A stretch of DNA of 64,000 nt, taken from Cotesia glomerata. Taxonomy: Eukaryota > Arthropoda > Insecta > Hymenoptera > Braconidae. Made by a program: the position numbers and the translations under genes. Below are positions 52,876-63,078 of the stretch, piece after piece (positions within the stretch are counted from its first letter, which is position 1; each line of letters starts with the position of its first letter). The DNA lies in contig NC_058159.1 of assembly GCF_020080835.1 (NCBI RefSeq), forward strand, positions 15,067,101 to 15,131,100, given 5' to 3'. Under the pieces are notes generated by a model. The model made no database searches, was not told the origin of the DNA, and saw nothing but the letters and a program-made list of their open reading frames with translations.

Positions 52876-53587
52876 TTTGAAAATTTAATAAAAAAAAATT
52901 TTATGCGAGAAAGAGAAAAAAAATTTGAACGATAATTGAGAGACGAAAAAAAAATTTTAAAATACCAATAATACTTTTGATTTGACGAAAAACAAATATT
53001 CAGGAAAATAAATGACTTACTACTTAGAAGTAATTATCTATTGAAGTTCTCGTCTATGGTCGGGCTGGTGGTTGTTGGCTTATCTTCTGTGTCCTTGGGC
53101 GTTGGCTGTTGTCGATGTTGTCCTAGGTCTGGGCTGCACTGCGATGTTGATGGCTTCTTCTTGATGTTTTATTTATGTTCGATGTATTTTGTTGCACTTT
53201 TTATGTTATTTTATCGTTTTTATGTGTTTGCAATAAAAAAAAATTTGTAATTTATTGAAAACTTTGTTTTAATTTTTTTCTTTAAAAAATTTTCAATTTT
53301 TAATTTTGAACTGCTCTTCTTTTTAATCCCAAAAAAAAATTTTCGTTTTTGGAATAAAATCACTGTTTACTTAATTTTTGAATTAAGTGTATTTAAAAAA
53401 ATTTGTTAATTTTAGAGTCGTTTTATAAGCATTTAATTTCATTTTTTTTGTAGATTACTCACTCGTTTGAGAAAAAAAAATGTTCTGATTTTGATGAGGT
53501 TTTCGATGGAGATCTCTGGATGATGTTGAGGTGATTTTTCCGCAAAGGAAAAAAAAATTTTCACCAGTCTCTTCGGAGCGTGTTCGT
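52876..53587 (-). other. Leader region of the outer gypsy element
   Basis: AT-rich untranslated region between primer site and gag ATG; short frames on the opposite strand look spurious. Confidence 0.5.
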
Positions 53588-53605
53588 ATCCGTTCGCTGC
53601 CACCA
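53588..53605 (-). promoter_or_regulatory. Candidate primer binding site of the outer gypsy element
   Basis: On the minus strand TGGTGGCAGCGAACGGAT begins about 19 bases after the LTR end. TGG matches a tRNA CCA end; the tRNA was not identified. Confidence 0.5.
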
Positions 53606-53624
53606 ATTTATTTATATTATTAGT

Positions 53625-53894
53625 TGTTACGTCCCGGTTTCCTCACGGGTTTGTAGGTAACCAGTAGAACAACTAAAGCTGGAGATAAAGATGTTACGAC
53701 CTCCAGAGTCGTAAGTAGAGGTTCTCGAATTAACTCCGAAATAACTAACTTCGGTGAATTTAATTAACAAATTAATTTATTTAACTATTTAAAGTACACT
53801 TGGAATTAATATGATTTGACAACTGCCGTGAAGTACGTAATGGTATTTCGTAACCGGAATTAATCGTCTCACGACGAGTATAAATTATGAAGAG
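53625..53894 (-). repeat. Partial 5' LTR of the outer gypsy element
   Basis: On the minus strand the LTR ends ...GGGACGTAACA, like the inner LTR's GACGTAACA. It is cut at 53894 by a transposon and resumes at 57426-57464, where Polinton 3 begins. Confidence 0.55.
53887..53894. repeat. Left 8-bp target duplication (ATGAAGAG)
   Basis: Recurs at 57418-57425 after the right TIR. Confidence 0.88.
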
Positions 53895-54663
53895 TAGGGT
53901 GATTCAAAAAAATCGAATATTTTTTTTTTAACTTTCGAAATTGAAAAGTTGGTTCTCAGGCACCTCTAGAAAATTCTCACCAAATTTGAGCTCTTAATAT
54001 TGATAGGAAGATTATCCTCATCACAGTTTTACATTTTTCGTTAATCTTTTATAAAAAAAATCATATCTCATTATCAATCAATTTTTTAATTACATCTTTA
54101 TACATATTTTTGTAGGAAATTGAATGATCTACAAAAAAGATCTGATATGTATAAGCGATTACATTGACCATTTCAAAGATATCCGAGATCAAAGTTCAAA
54201 TTTATCAAAAAAAAATTTTTTTTTATTAATTTCCTACCACATTGGAAAATAATAATTGTCAAATAAATATGCAATATTTTTGTAGGAAATTTAACGCTCT
54301 ACAAAAAAGGTCTGATATGTTTAATTGATTACTCCAACCATTTAAAAGATATTCGTATCCGAACCCCAATGCTTTCTGATTTCAATAATTTTTTAATAAC
54401 TTTTTCAAATTTATCTATTAAATTCATGACTTTTTGAAATTTTTACGAGAATTTTAGCTTATGTTAATAAAATTAAAGTATTTTCTTTGTATTTAATTTG
54501 TTTCCAAGTATATAATATTTTCCAATCAACTTTTATTATAGATTTTTTTTTATTTAATTTGCCTTTAAAATCACGACTTGCTATTTTTAACTGGTTTATT
54601 AAAAATTTTATTTTAAATTTCTTCCCCATAAAATTATTAATTAAATATATTTTTTCGGTTAAT

Positions 54664-55234
54664 CTGAGCAGCTGCTAACCATGATTTAGAATTCTTAAAA
54701 AAACTTATTGAGTACAAAGAAATAAATGCTTCAATATCTTCCGCGACTTGCCACAAAATGACTCTTCATTTGTGGTATTTAAATGATGAACTTGCCATTT
54801 TATCATTGTTCGATGAAACCGTTCCACTTGAAATGAAAAAAAAAATTGTCAAAGCTGTAAAAACTCGTGAAGCTATGAATCCTAAAGCTAAAAAATTTAT
54901 AATTGATCAAAACAACCTAAACTTGATAATGCAGAAAGACTTAAGTGACTTTGTTTCTCAAAAATCTTTGAATCTGTTTAAAATATTTGAATTACCATAC
55001 GATTTTCTAGATCTTGACATTGAATTGTGGTCTTCTGATGACAGTTATCGAGAAAATCAAAATTATTTTAAACAATTAAAAGTTGTAAATGACGTTGCAG
55101 AGCGAGGAGTGGCATTAATAACCGAATACAACCAATGTTTGACTAAGAATGAAGAGCAATTTCAATATTTGTTGCAAGTTGTCAAAGAACATCGAGAAAA
55201 ATATCCTAATTGCAATAAAAGTCAATTTATATAA
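54664..55234 (+). pseudogene. C-terminal fragment of an unclassified insect transposase
   Basis: An open frame from a stop near 54661 to 55234; the first ATG is at 54758. The end has the block KVVNDVAERGVALITEYNQC followed by EEQFQYLLQVVKEHREKYPN, which I recall as a recurrent signature of uncharacterised arthropod transposase-like proteins. The Glu of AERG could be catalytic (inference). The N-terminal two thirds, including any zinc finger and Asp residues, are missing. Confidence 0.55.
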
Positions 55235-55337
55235 ATAAAGCCTAAAAAAATGTATTTTCGTAATGTAATTTATATTTTCCTTGATTTTAAGTTGAAATAA
55301 ATCGCTTCTATATAATAAATTAAAATTTTTCCTTTTT

Positions 55338-55496
55338 AACTTCCCGCTAAAAATCTCAGATTTTCAAAAATCGGGAAGTTATTGTTTTTACCCCGTTTTG
55401 CAAAAATCGAGTTTTCATCAGATCTCGACGTTTGAAGGTCACAGGAAGCTTCCCTGACCACCCCCGCGATGTTGTCACTATGTCTGTATGTATGTA

Positions 55497-55556
<60 letters not shown>

Positions 55557-55748
55557 TTTTTTTTTTTGTAGGGGAGTCAACCCATTAAAGGGGAGTTTTG
55601 TCCACGGGAGCGTATTTTGTTTGGTTATTTTGCTTGGCTCCTACCCGCTGTACCTCATCAACTAAGAGATTAAGTGTCATCCAAGGACAGCGAGCGTTCT
55701 CCCATCCGCTCGGGGAGACGCGCCCGGTAGCAGTATCTCTTCTGCCCC

Positions 55749-55828
<80 letters not shown>

Positions 55829-56490
55829 CTATGTGACTCGCTTATAACTTTTGAACGACTGAACCGATCGGAACGAACTAAACGGCGTTCTAAAGAGTTC
55901 CCCTGAACTTAGATTTCCTGAGAATTTGAACCGATTCAGACCGATAGATTCAAAGAAATCTTGAAAAATCTCAAAAAAAATAAGAAAAAAATCATTCTTG
56001 AAAGTGTTTTTTTTGGAATATCTTTTAAACGGCTCTATCGATCAACTTCAAAAACTAATCCACTCTTAAGCTTGAAAAACCACGCCGAACGCCGCCAATC
56101 CGGTCAAAATCGGTTGATTTGTTCGAGAGATATCGTGAACGAAAGAAAACCGAAAAAAGTGTTTTTTCGGGATTACTCCGAAATTTTTAGTTCGATCAAT
56201 GAAAACCTGAAAATAACTTATGAGGATGATAAAACTGCGTCGAATGCCGCCAACCGCGTGAAAATCGGTTCATTCATTCAAAAGTTATTGCGATTTGAAA
56301 ATCAAAAAAATAGTGTTTTATTAAACTTCTATCAAACTTTTGAGCTCGAAGAGCTAAAAAGCATACAAAAGCTATTTTTTTGAGCTCGGAGAGCTCAAAA
56401 TAATATACAAATTGTATTTAAGAGCTCGAAGAGCTCTAAAACGTCATAAGTGCAATTTCAAGCGTTTAGGTATAGAATTGGCGGGAAGTT
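55338..56490. mobile_element. Nested repeat with AACTTCCCGC ends
   Basis: The ends AACTTCCCGC and GCGGGAAGTT are inverted, with a second GGGAAGTT near 55374. The interior contains two long (GT)n runs (about 55500-55552 and 55750-55826) and AAGAGCTC(G)-type repeats near 56340-56440. A 140-codon frame (55961-56383) is A-rich without domain features and is not called as a gene. No target duplication was found. Confidence 0.45.
55500..55826. repeat. Two (TG)n microsatellites
   Basis: Runs of TG at about 55500-55552 and 55750-55826, separated by a more complex ~200-base segment rich in G and C. Confidence 0.9.
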
Positions 56491-56542
56491 GCAGGGATGG
56501 CCTTCAGGGTCAACCGTTTTCCTAATTTTTTATTTATATGTA

Positions 56543-56682
56543 AGGTAAAAGCCCCAATAGATGATCATGTACCAGTATATGATCACTCCATGTATTTGTA
56601 TACCTATATTTATGAATATAGATATACAAATACATGGAGTGATCATATACTGGTACGTGATCATCTATTGGGGCTTTTACCT
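56543..56682. mobile_element. Palindromic MITE, 140 bp, TA duplication
   Basis: The whole element is a near-perfect palindrome: AGGTAAAAGCCCCAATAGAT at the left is the inverse of the right end, and the centre is TATTTATGAATATA. TA flanks both ends (56541-56542 and 56683-56684), as expected for a Tc1/mariner-type MITE. One mismatch was seen in the arms (GATCATGTACC against GATCACGTACC). Confidence 0.85.
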
Positions 56683-57417
56683 TATAATGATATTTCTAAA
56701 ATAAGAACCTTTATTTCTCAAAAATAGATTTTAATTTATCTCTAAGTAATAAAAACAGACGTATAATTCTCTTTTTCTAAAAGTAAAGCTTCTTTACATT
56801 CATGAAAAAGGTTAAAAAAAGATTAAAAAACTTTAATTCAATTAATATAAGCTAAAATTCTCGTAAAAATTTCAAAAAGTCATGAATTTAATAGATAAAT
56901 TTGAAAAAGTTATTAAAAAATTATTGAAATCAGAAAGCATTGGGGTTCGGATACGAATATCTTTTAAACGGTTGGAGTAATCAATTAAACATATCAAACC
57001 TTTTTTGTAGAGCGTTAAATTTCCTACAAAAATATTGCATATTTATTTGACAATTATTATTTTCCAATGTGGTAGGAAATTAATAAAAAAAAATTTTTTT
57101 TTGATAAATTCTTTGAACTTTGATCTCGGATATCTTTGAAATGGTCAATGTAATCGCTTATACATATCAGATCTTTTTTGTAGATCATTCAATTTCCTAC
57201 AAAAATATGTATAAAGATGTGATTAAAAAATTGATTGATAATGAGATATGATTTTTTTTATAAAAGATTAACGAAAAATGTAAAACTGTGATGAGAATAA
57301 TCTTCCTATCAATATTAAGAGCTCAAATTTGGTGAGAATTTTCTAGAGGTGCCTGAGAACCAACTTTTCAATTTCGAAAGTTAAAAAAAAAATATTCGAT
57401 TTTTTTGAATCACCCTA

Positions 57418-57425
57418 ATGAAGAG
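57418..57425. repeat. Right 8-bp target duplication (ATGAAGAG)
   Basis: Matches 53887-53894. Confidence 0.88.
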
Positions 57426-57464
57426 ACTTAAGTTCGTGACTTTAAGATCAAGCAAAGCCTTAGA
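57426..57464 (-). repeat. Continuation of the outer gypsy LTR
   Basis: A 39-base stretch between the transposon and the Polinton 3 terminus. It should be LTR sequence beyond the transposon insertion; if so, Polinton 3 also landed in the LTR. Confidence 0.4.
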
Positions 57465-58276
57465 AGTAGATAAGCAAGGCCGGTTCTGATCCCCGATAAA
57501 GTAGATTCCTGCATTACCGACAGTGCATTTCTGCCTTATCGACGGATGTTTTAGCTCTGTTTTACCTGTTACTGACTGTGGGGTTGTCATCGATTTGGTG
57601 ATTGAATTTGACCGACTGGGTTTATCATCGATTTGGTGATCGATGGGGATCTGTTTTATCTGCTGCGGGATGATTATCGATTTGTTGATTGATTTTTACC
57701 GTCATTTTTGAGGTCAAAATGCTACCACCCCAACAGCACAGCTGATAGCGTGTATTAGCTGTGGTGTTGATGTGATATGCACTTATTTGATGTAATGATG
57801 AATTTTATATATATTAAAATGACTTGTAGTATGAGTATATGCGAGAAAATTCGATACTTAGGCCGCTCTGGTGGTGAACTTTCGATGTTGGTATTGAAGT
57901 CGCCCTGCTTATCGAGTTGGGGTAAAGTTTTATCGACAGTTTGATAAGTAGTGATCTATGTTATCGATTGGGGGTATTGACAGTCGGTTTGATACCGAAT
58001 GATGTTCTGTTTTATCGATGTGGGTTAAAAGTTTTTTGAGATTATCATCGATTTGTTGATCGATTGTTTGAGGTGAAAAAATTTTCACGTCGTCATCGTG
58101 AATTTTAACGTTTTTTAACCTCTCCTCTCTCTCGATTACGTCATGTTTTTACGTCATCCGACAAGTTTAAAACTGTTTTTGGCGTTGTCATCGTTGGGTG
58201 GGGATCGTTGGTGGGGAGTTATACTTACTTGCCTCCAAATTTCAGTCCTCTGCTTGCAGTTACTTCAATCAGTCGT
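57465..58276 (+). repeat. Left TIR region of Polinton 3 (right limit approximate)
   Basis: Homologous to 2871-3628 with many substitutions and extra sequence near 57975-58080. It shows that Polintons 1 and 3 are related but separate insertions. Confidence 0.65.
58219..58246 (+). promoter_or_regulatory. TIR promoter of Polinton 3
   Basis: TTATACTT and TTCAGT are conserved in sequence and spacing with Polinton 1. Confidence 0.5.
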
Positions 58277-58343
58277 TCAGTTTAAAAAAAACTTGTGTCT
58301 TTTGTTAAAAATATTTAAAATTGTGGGCTCTACAGAAAATCAA

Positions 58344-58422
58344 GTAAGTAATTTATTTCATTATTCTATTTTATAACTAATTTCTACTATTATTATTAAC
58401 TATTTATCTATTAATTTCTTAG
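58344..58422 (+). other. Leader intron of the Polinton 3 small gene
   Basis: CAA/GTAAGT donor and TTTCTTAG acceptor match Polinton 1. Confidence 0.6.
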
Positions 58423-58437
58423 CTTAATAATTCAAAA

Positions 58438-58752
58438 ATGGATTTGAGTGCTATCAATAAAATCAACAACTTACCAAACTTTTTACCAACTAAAAAGTTT
58501 GAAGAACTGCAACTGGAAAAGATTTATCAAATCACTGAAATCAAGAAAGTGAAAACAAAATTTGGACCAAAAATTTTGGGAACATTGGAAAACGAGTTCA
58601 CAATCTATTTTCCATATCAAACCAACCGACATCTTATTGATGATGAAGACCAGTTAACTTCGCTGATAGAATTGGCTGCAATAGGAGAACTTCACTTAAA
58701 ATATTTGGGAACAGTTTTTCACAAGTTTGAATTTCTTATTAAACCTTTATAA
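58438..58752 (+). CDS. Small conserved Polinton protein, 104 aa (Polinton 3 copy)
   Basis: Same length and start (MDLSAINKINNLPNFLPTKK) as the 3771 protein, with scattered substitutions such as NKIYRITEI to EKIYQITEI and FPNRTNRKL to FPYQTNRHL. The frame is intact although the polymerase of this element is scrambled. Function is unknown; see the Polinton 1 copy. Confidence 0.8.
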   Translation: MDLSAINKINNLPNFLPTKKFEELQLEKIYQITEIKKVKTKFGPKILGTLENEFTIYFPYQTNRHLIDDEDQLTSLIELAAIGELHLKYLGTVFHKFEFLIKPL

Positions 58753-58803
58753 TGAAGAATGAAATATAATTTAATCCAATTAAATTTATGTTAAAAAAAT
58801 GTA

Positions 58804-59686
58804 GGGGAGAAGGGGGTCAATTGAACCAAAAAAAGTTTAGTAATTTTTTACTATTCGAATTAAAACTAAATAATAAATTTTTTTTTTTTGGAATGATAGT
58901 TTATTAAGTCTACTATCATTATCAATACATAAATTAGTTAATAAACAACGTGAATTTTTAAAAATTATTAATTTATCCAAACGCGTCGAATGGTTCAATT
59001 GACCCCCGCTCGGAGGGCAATTGAACCACTGCTCGGGGTCAATTGAACCAATGACATTTATAACTCAAACCCGAACTTTTAATAAATAACATATTAATTG
59101 TTACTTTCTAATATTACTGTTGCACATTTTTAATACACATATATTATATTTAATAAATTAAAAATCGATTTAAAAATAATTTTAATTACAAATTGAGTTT
59201 ATCAAATTGTTAGGTTATTTCCCCTGAGTATTTTTCACGTCGAGTCAAGATGCGCGCGCATGTCCCATGCTTCTCCGTGTGGTTCAATCGTCCCCGGGAC
59301 TGCTGGTTCAATTGACCCCTGTATAATTTTAAAACAATTAATAGTAAATAATAAATAAATAAACCATTCTATCACTATAAACAAAGTTGAGGATTATAAA
59401 ATATAAGTATATACAACTACTATAATTCAAATTTTATCAATTAATTCAAAAATTTAAATATTATTAAACAATTTGTCACCAGCCGAAAAGAAAGTTTGCA
59501 TGCCTAAAAATAAGAAAATCTCAATTTTTCAAAATTTATCGATCGCAATGATTTCAAATTTTGATCATATCCAAGTTTAACATATTAGAATCTAATTCTA
59601 AGAGCATGAAGCGTTTTTTCAATTTTTTCGATTTTTTAAGTCGAGTGGTTCAATTGCCCCGTGGTTCATTTGACCCCTTTCTCCCC
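58804..59686. mobile_element. 883-bp MITE with GGGGAGAAGGGG ends, TA duplication
   Basis: TA flanks both ends (58802-58803 and 59687-59688). The inverted termini read GGGGAGAAGGGGGTCAATTG and CCCCTTTCTCCCC, and GGTTCAATTGACCCC-like motifs recur inside about six times in both orientations. Polinton 1 has the uninterrupted site (AAAAAATCTACTTATATG near 4120-4136), which confirms a clean insertion. It has no coding capacity. Confidence 0.88.
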
Positions 59687-59844
59687 TACTTATATGTGGT
59701 CTTAAAAAAAAAAAAGAAAAGAAAAATATACATGAAAAATTAACCGAAAAAAAAATTTTTTTATTTCCAACATCTATATCTAATTACAAAACATTTTATT
59801 TTTTTCTTATTACCTAAATCTTAGTTTATAATAATCTTGGTCTT

Positions 59845-62800
59845 TTAACTGTTTTTTTTACATATTAAAGATTCATTACAGCTTGATATTTCATGACCCC
59901 ATGGTAAAGTATCTGTACTATTTTCGAGTAATTGACGTTTATCGTCTCCCCAACTTAAAGCTAATTTTTCTTTTTGGAGCATCGTTTTAACTTCATGCAT
60001 CTCACTTCTTATAATATACTGATCTTTATTTACATTTATATGATCCATTAGACATTTTTTATAATCATCAAACGTGATAGTTCGCAAAGTTGAATTTTTA
60101 ACACCTTTTGCACGCATCTTAATCTTATCATCTTCCTCAGCATTATATATTTTAAAACAATAAAGTTTTGCCCTAAGCCCTACAAATTCTGACATAATTT
60201 TTCCATTGTTTTCATCTTTCATTAAACCTAATACTTTTTTATTAACTAACGGTATATTGTAGATATTATTAAGTGGATAGTCGGAGGTATCAAACTTTGT
60301 AATATCACGTTTGATGATTTCATATATATTAGGTACTGTAAAGTGATAAATTAGGCTATCTGTATCTGTGTACATTAATTTAGAATCCTCATTTTTGAAA
60401 TTTTTCTTTACATAATTATAGTGAAAGTTATATATACAAGTTTTTGACATGTCTAAAATACAAAAACCTACATAGATTGGTTTATTAAATTTCACTTTTA
60501 CAACATTCATTTGAATAATTATCATACTTTTATCAAAAACTGTAAGACTATGAAAATTTGGTTTGCAAATCATATCAGATGCACCATATCTACCAGACCA
60601 TCGTGTGACTATTCTAACATCTTTATATTTTCTAACATTCTCCATAGTCTTACCAAAAACTGAATTGTTCATTAATTTGTAAAAATCTTTTTCGAATTCA
60701 TTTTTTGCCGCCTTTCTACAATCAGTATTTTTATCTATATACGGTTTTAACCATGCTGACTCTTTAAATTTAAAAACTCTATGAATTTTTGTTAATTTTA
60801 ATCCTAATTCTATACATTGCTTCAAATTTCTATAATGTATTACATAATTTTTTTTATCATATAAAGTAGTTGCTAATTTTGTTTGCTTTTTGTCCGGAGG
60901 TAAAAAGTGTTCTGGACATAATGGCAAATCTTTATGTATATCATATAATTCTTCCGGATATTTCAGATCAACTTCGAATATATAACCAAACCCGTTGGTA
61001 TTACTTAAAAATTTATCAATTTCCTGTTCTATATCGAAATTTAACTCAACCCATTCAAATGAGCCTGTTGGTAGAGGCATACTCATCGATGCACCATACA
61101 AATTATTAACATCGAAATACATTAAATACGATTCTGGTTTATTTGTATCAAATTTATCACCCATATATCTATTATTCGCTAATGCATACCTATTCGTACA
61201 CTGAGAAACACCACCTCTGATACCTTTTTCAATGAATAACATAATTTCCGGATCATGTAGTAATTCTAATTCTACACCAGTATATTTTAACATCGCATCA
61301 AAAGCTAGTCCTGGAACTGTATAATAGTGTAACGGATCTAAACTATATATGTTCAAGCAATTACTTCTAAAATTTTCAAAGACATCAGCTAATAGAAGTA
61401 CATCAGTTTTAAGATACAAATCAGAATATTTTCCTAATGTTTTTAAATTAAATTCTTTCCATATTGATTGAGCAAAAGCATATTCTTCATCTGATATATT
61501 TTCGTTGGATAATTTAGAATAAAAATATTGAATTGCAGGTAACTGTTTATCATTTAATTTATCATTACTGCTTATGTACTCATATGGAAAAACCCCTTTT
61601 CTAGTCACTAATCTAAATTTTTCTGGGTCATCATAATGAAGTTTATTTATCTTTTTATCATCATCTTTTAGGTTTAATGCTAATTTATTTAAACTCGAGG
61701 CCATAAATTTAAATGAGTCTATGAATCTTAGATTAACACATGTTTTTTCAACATGCTTAGTAAAAGAAATATAGCGCTCTTTATTGATTGGTAATATTTC
61801 AATGTTACCTTTGAAATTTGCAGCTAAAGATTTTATTATGAAATGTGAGTCATAACCAGACATATTATGAAAAACAACTGGTATAGTATGTGATTTTTTA
61901 TAATTTAAATTACACGATAAATGAGCAGTTCCTCTATAATATCCAGTAAAATGATTATGATCACGACATTTATACCAAGACTTTGTAAAATGCAATGCTA
62001 TGAGGAATATGAATATCTGTATCATCATCGATGGGTGACAGTGTACATTCTAAATCTGCATAAATAACAAATGGAACGGTATCCTGATTTTGAAAATTTT
62101 TAAACTTTAAAATTTTATTTTCCTCTGTTGGAAATACCATGTGAACTTTATTAATTTTAAAACAATCTTTTCTATGACGTTCAAAGGATTCTCTAATTTT
62201 AAAATGATTTAAGCATCGATCACAAAAAAATGTTTTCTTTTCTGATTTTGTTACACTACTTGCTACTAAAGCTGATAAATTATTAATTAATGCAAAATGA
62301 TAAATCGGTTTATAATCGTCATAATCATCGCTTTTCATATTTAAATTTATATTAGTTTGTATCATTAAAAGATGAATGGTTTCTATATCGGAATTTATAG
62401 ACTTACATAAATACACCGGAATTATTACACATTCATCAGATTTCTTATCAGATTTCTCATTAGAAAAATCTGATCCTAAACCGTATACATTAATAGATAA
62501 ATTGTTCATTTTTTCAAATTTTGCAATATCTCTAATTTGAATAGGAAAATTAATACCGTCATATTTTAGTACCTCACTAAAATGTGGATAAGAAGTTGTC
62601 CTTTCTCTGTGACTTGTCCTTGGAGGATGAATAGCTGCTAAAACACACCACAGGAAGCAGCATTCATCAAAGTTTTCAATGTTCAAAACTGCATGTTTGT
62701 TGATTATCTTCTGAGGCATCCTCACCCAAGTTGAAATTCCAGCATGAAGAGGCTGATATTTCGACATTGTAATCACTAAATTGGAGATTTCTGTTAAACG

Positions 62801-63078
62801 CCATCCGGATTTTTCTTGACAGAATTCTTCAATTTTTCTTATCAAGGCATTGGTTACATGATCTCTATACCAGTCAGCAATATCTGTAGATACTAATATT
62901 TCACGACTTTGTGTTACAAATGATTTCACTTCTTCTCGGTTGGTGGTAGGAATCTCAAATTTGCCAAAAAATTCAACATTAATTTTTAAACTGTTCACTT
63001 TATTTAACATCTCTTGAACTTTTGCACAAACAAGATTTTCAGAAAAAGTCAGAAATTCCCCGATATTTTTATGAGTAC
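59845..63078 (-). pseudogene. polB: Polymerase B of Polinton 3, internally deleted and lacking its N-terminus
   Basis: Frame 61970-63010 covers the region up to exonuclease I (YADLECTL) and the C2H2 finger (FFCDRCLNHF). Then ~210 bases corresponding to the segment between exonuclease I and the endonuclease-VII-like cluster are missing at about 61980, shifting the frame. Frame 59845-62028 continues from DHNHFTGYYRG through exonuclease II, exonuclease III, motif A (FDVNNLYG), motif B and motif C (YTDTDS) to the end. At ~63078 the N-terminal sequence is fused to an out-of-order polymerase segment. It is not functional as written. Confidence 0.88.

Larger units (their letters stand above)
31304..53894 (-). 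mobile_element. Outer Ty3/gypsy element with env, minus strand, disrupted
   Basis: Reading the minus strand from 53.6 kb down: primer site (53588-53605), gag, protease-RT-RNase H, a long low-complexity spacer, integrase and env. The env gene is split by the inner gypsy element at 32408-44239. The LTR at 53625-53894 is cut by a DNA transposon and resumes at 57426-57464. No 3' LTR is seen. Every gene is broken, so the copy is dead. Order and env place it with errantivirus-like gypsy elements. Confidence 0.85.
53895..57417. mobile_element. Long-TIR DNA transposon with 8-bp target duplication, family unassigned
   Basis: Its ends TAGGGTGATTCAAAAAAATC are inverted and continue as ~586-bp TIRs (53895-54479 and 56831-57417), flanked by ATGAAGAG on both sides. 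Eight-base duplications occur in hAT, P and some other superfamilies, but the TAGGGTG end is not one I can assign. The interior holds a transposase-like fragment (54664-55234), a second repeat (55338-56490) and a palindromic MITE (56543-56682). It is inserted in the LTR of the outer gypsy element. Confidence 0.88.

Noticed and set aside
55598..55828. Frame encoding poly-Val/Cys
   Set aside because: Translation of the (TG)n microsatellite.
55961..56383. 140-codon Lys/Asn-rich frame
   Set aside because: Inside a non-coding repeat with AAGAGCTC units; no domain features.
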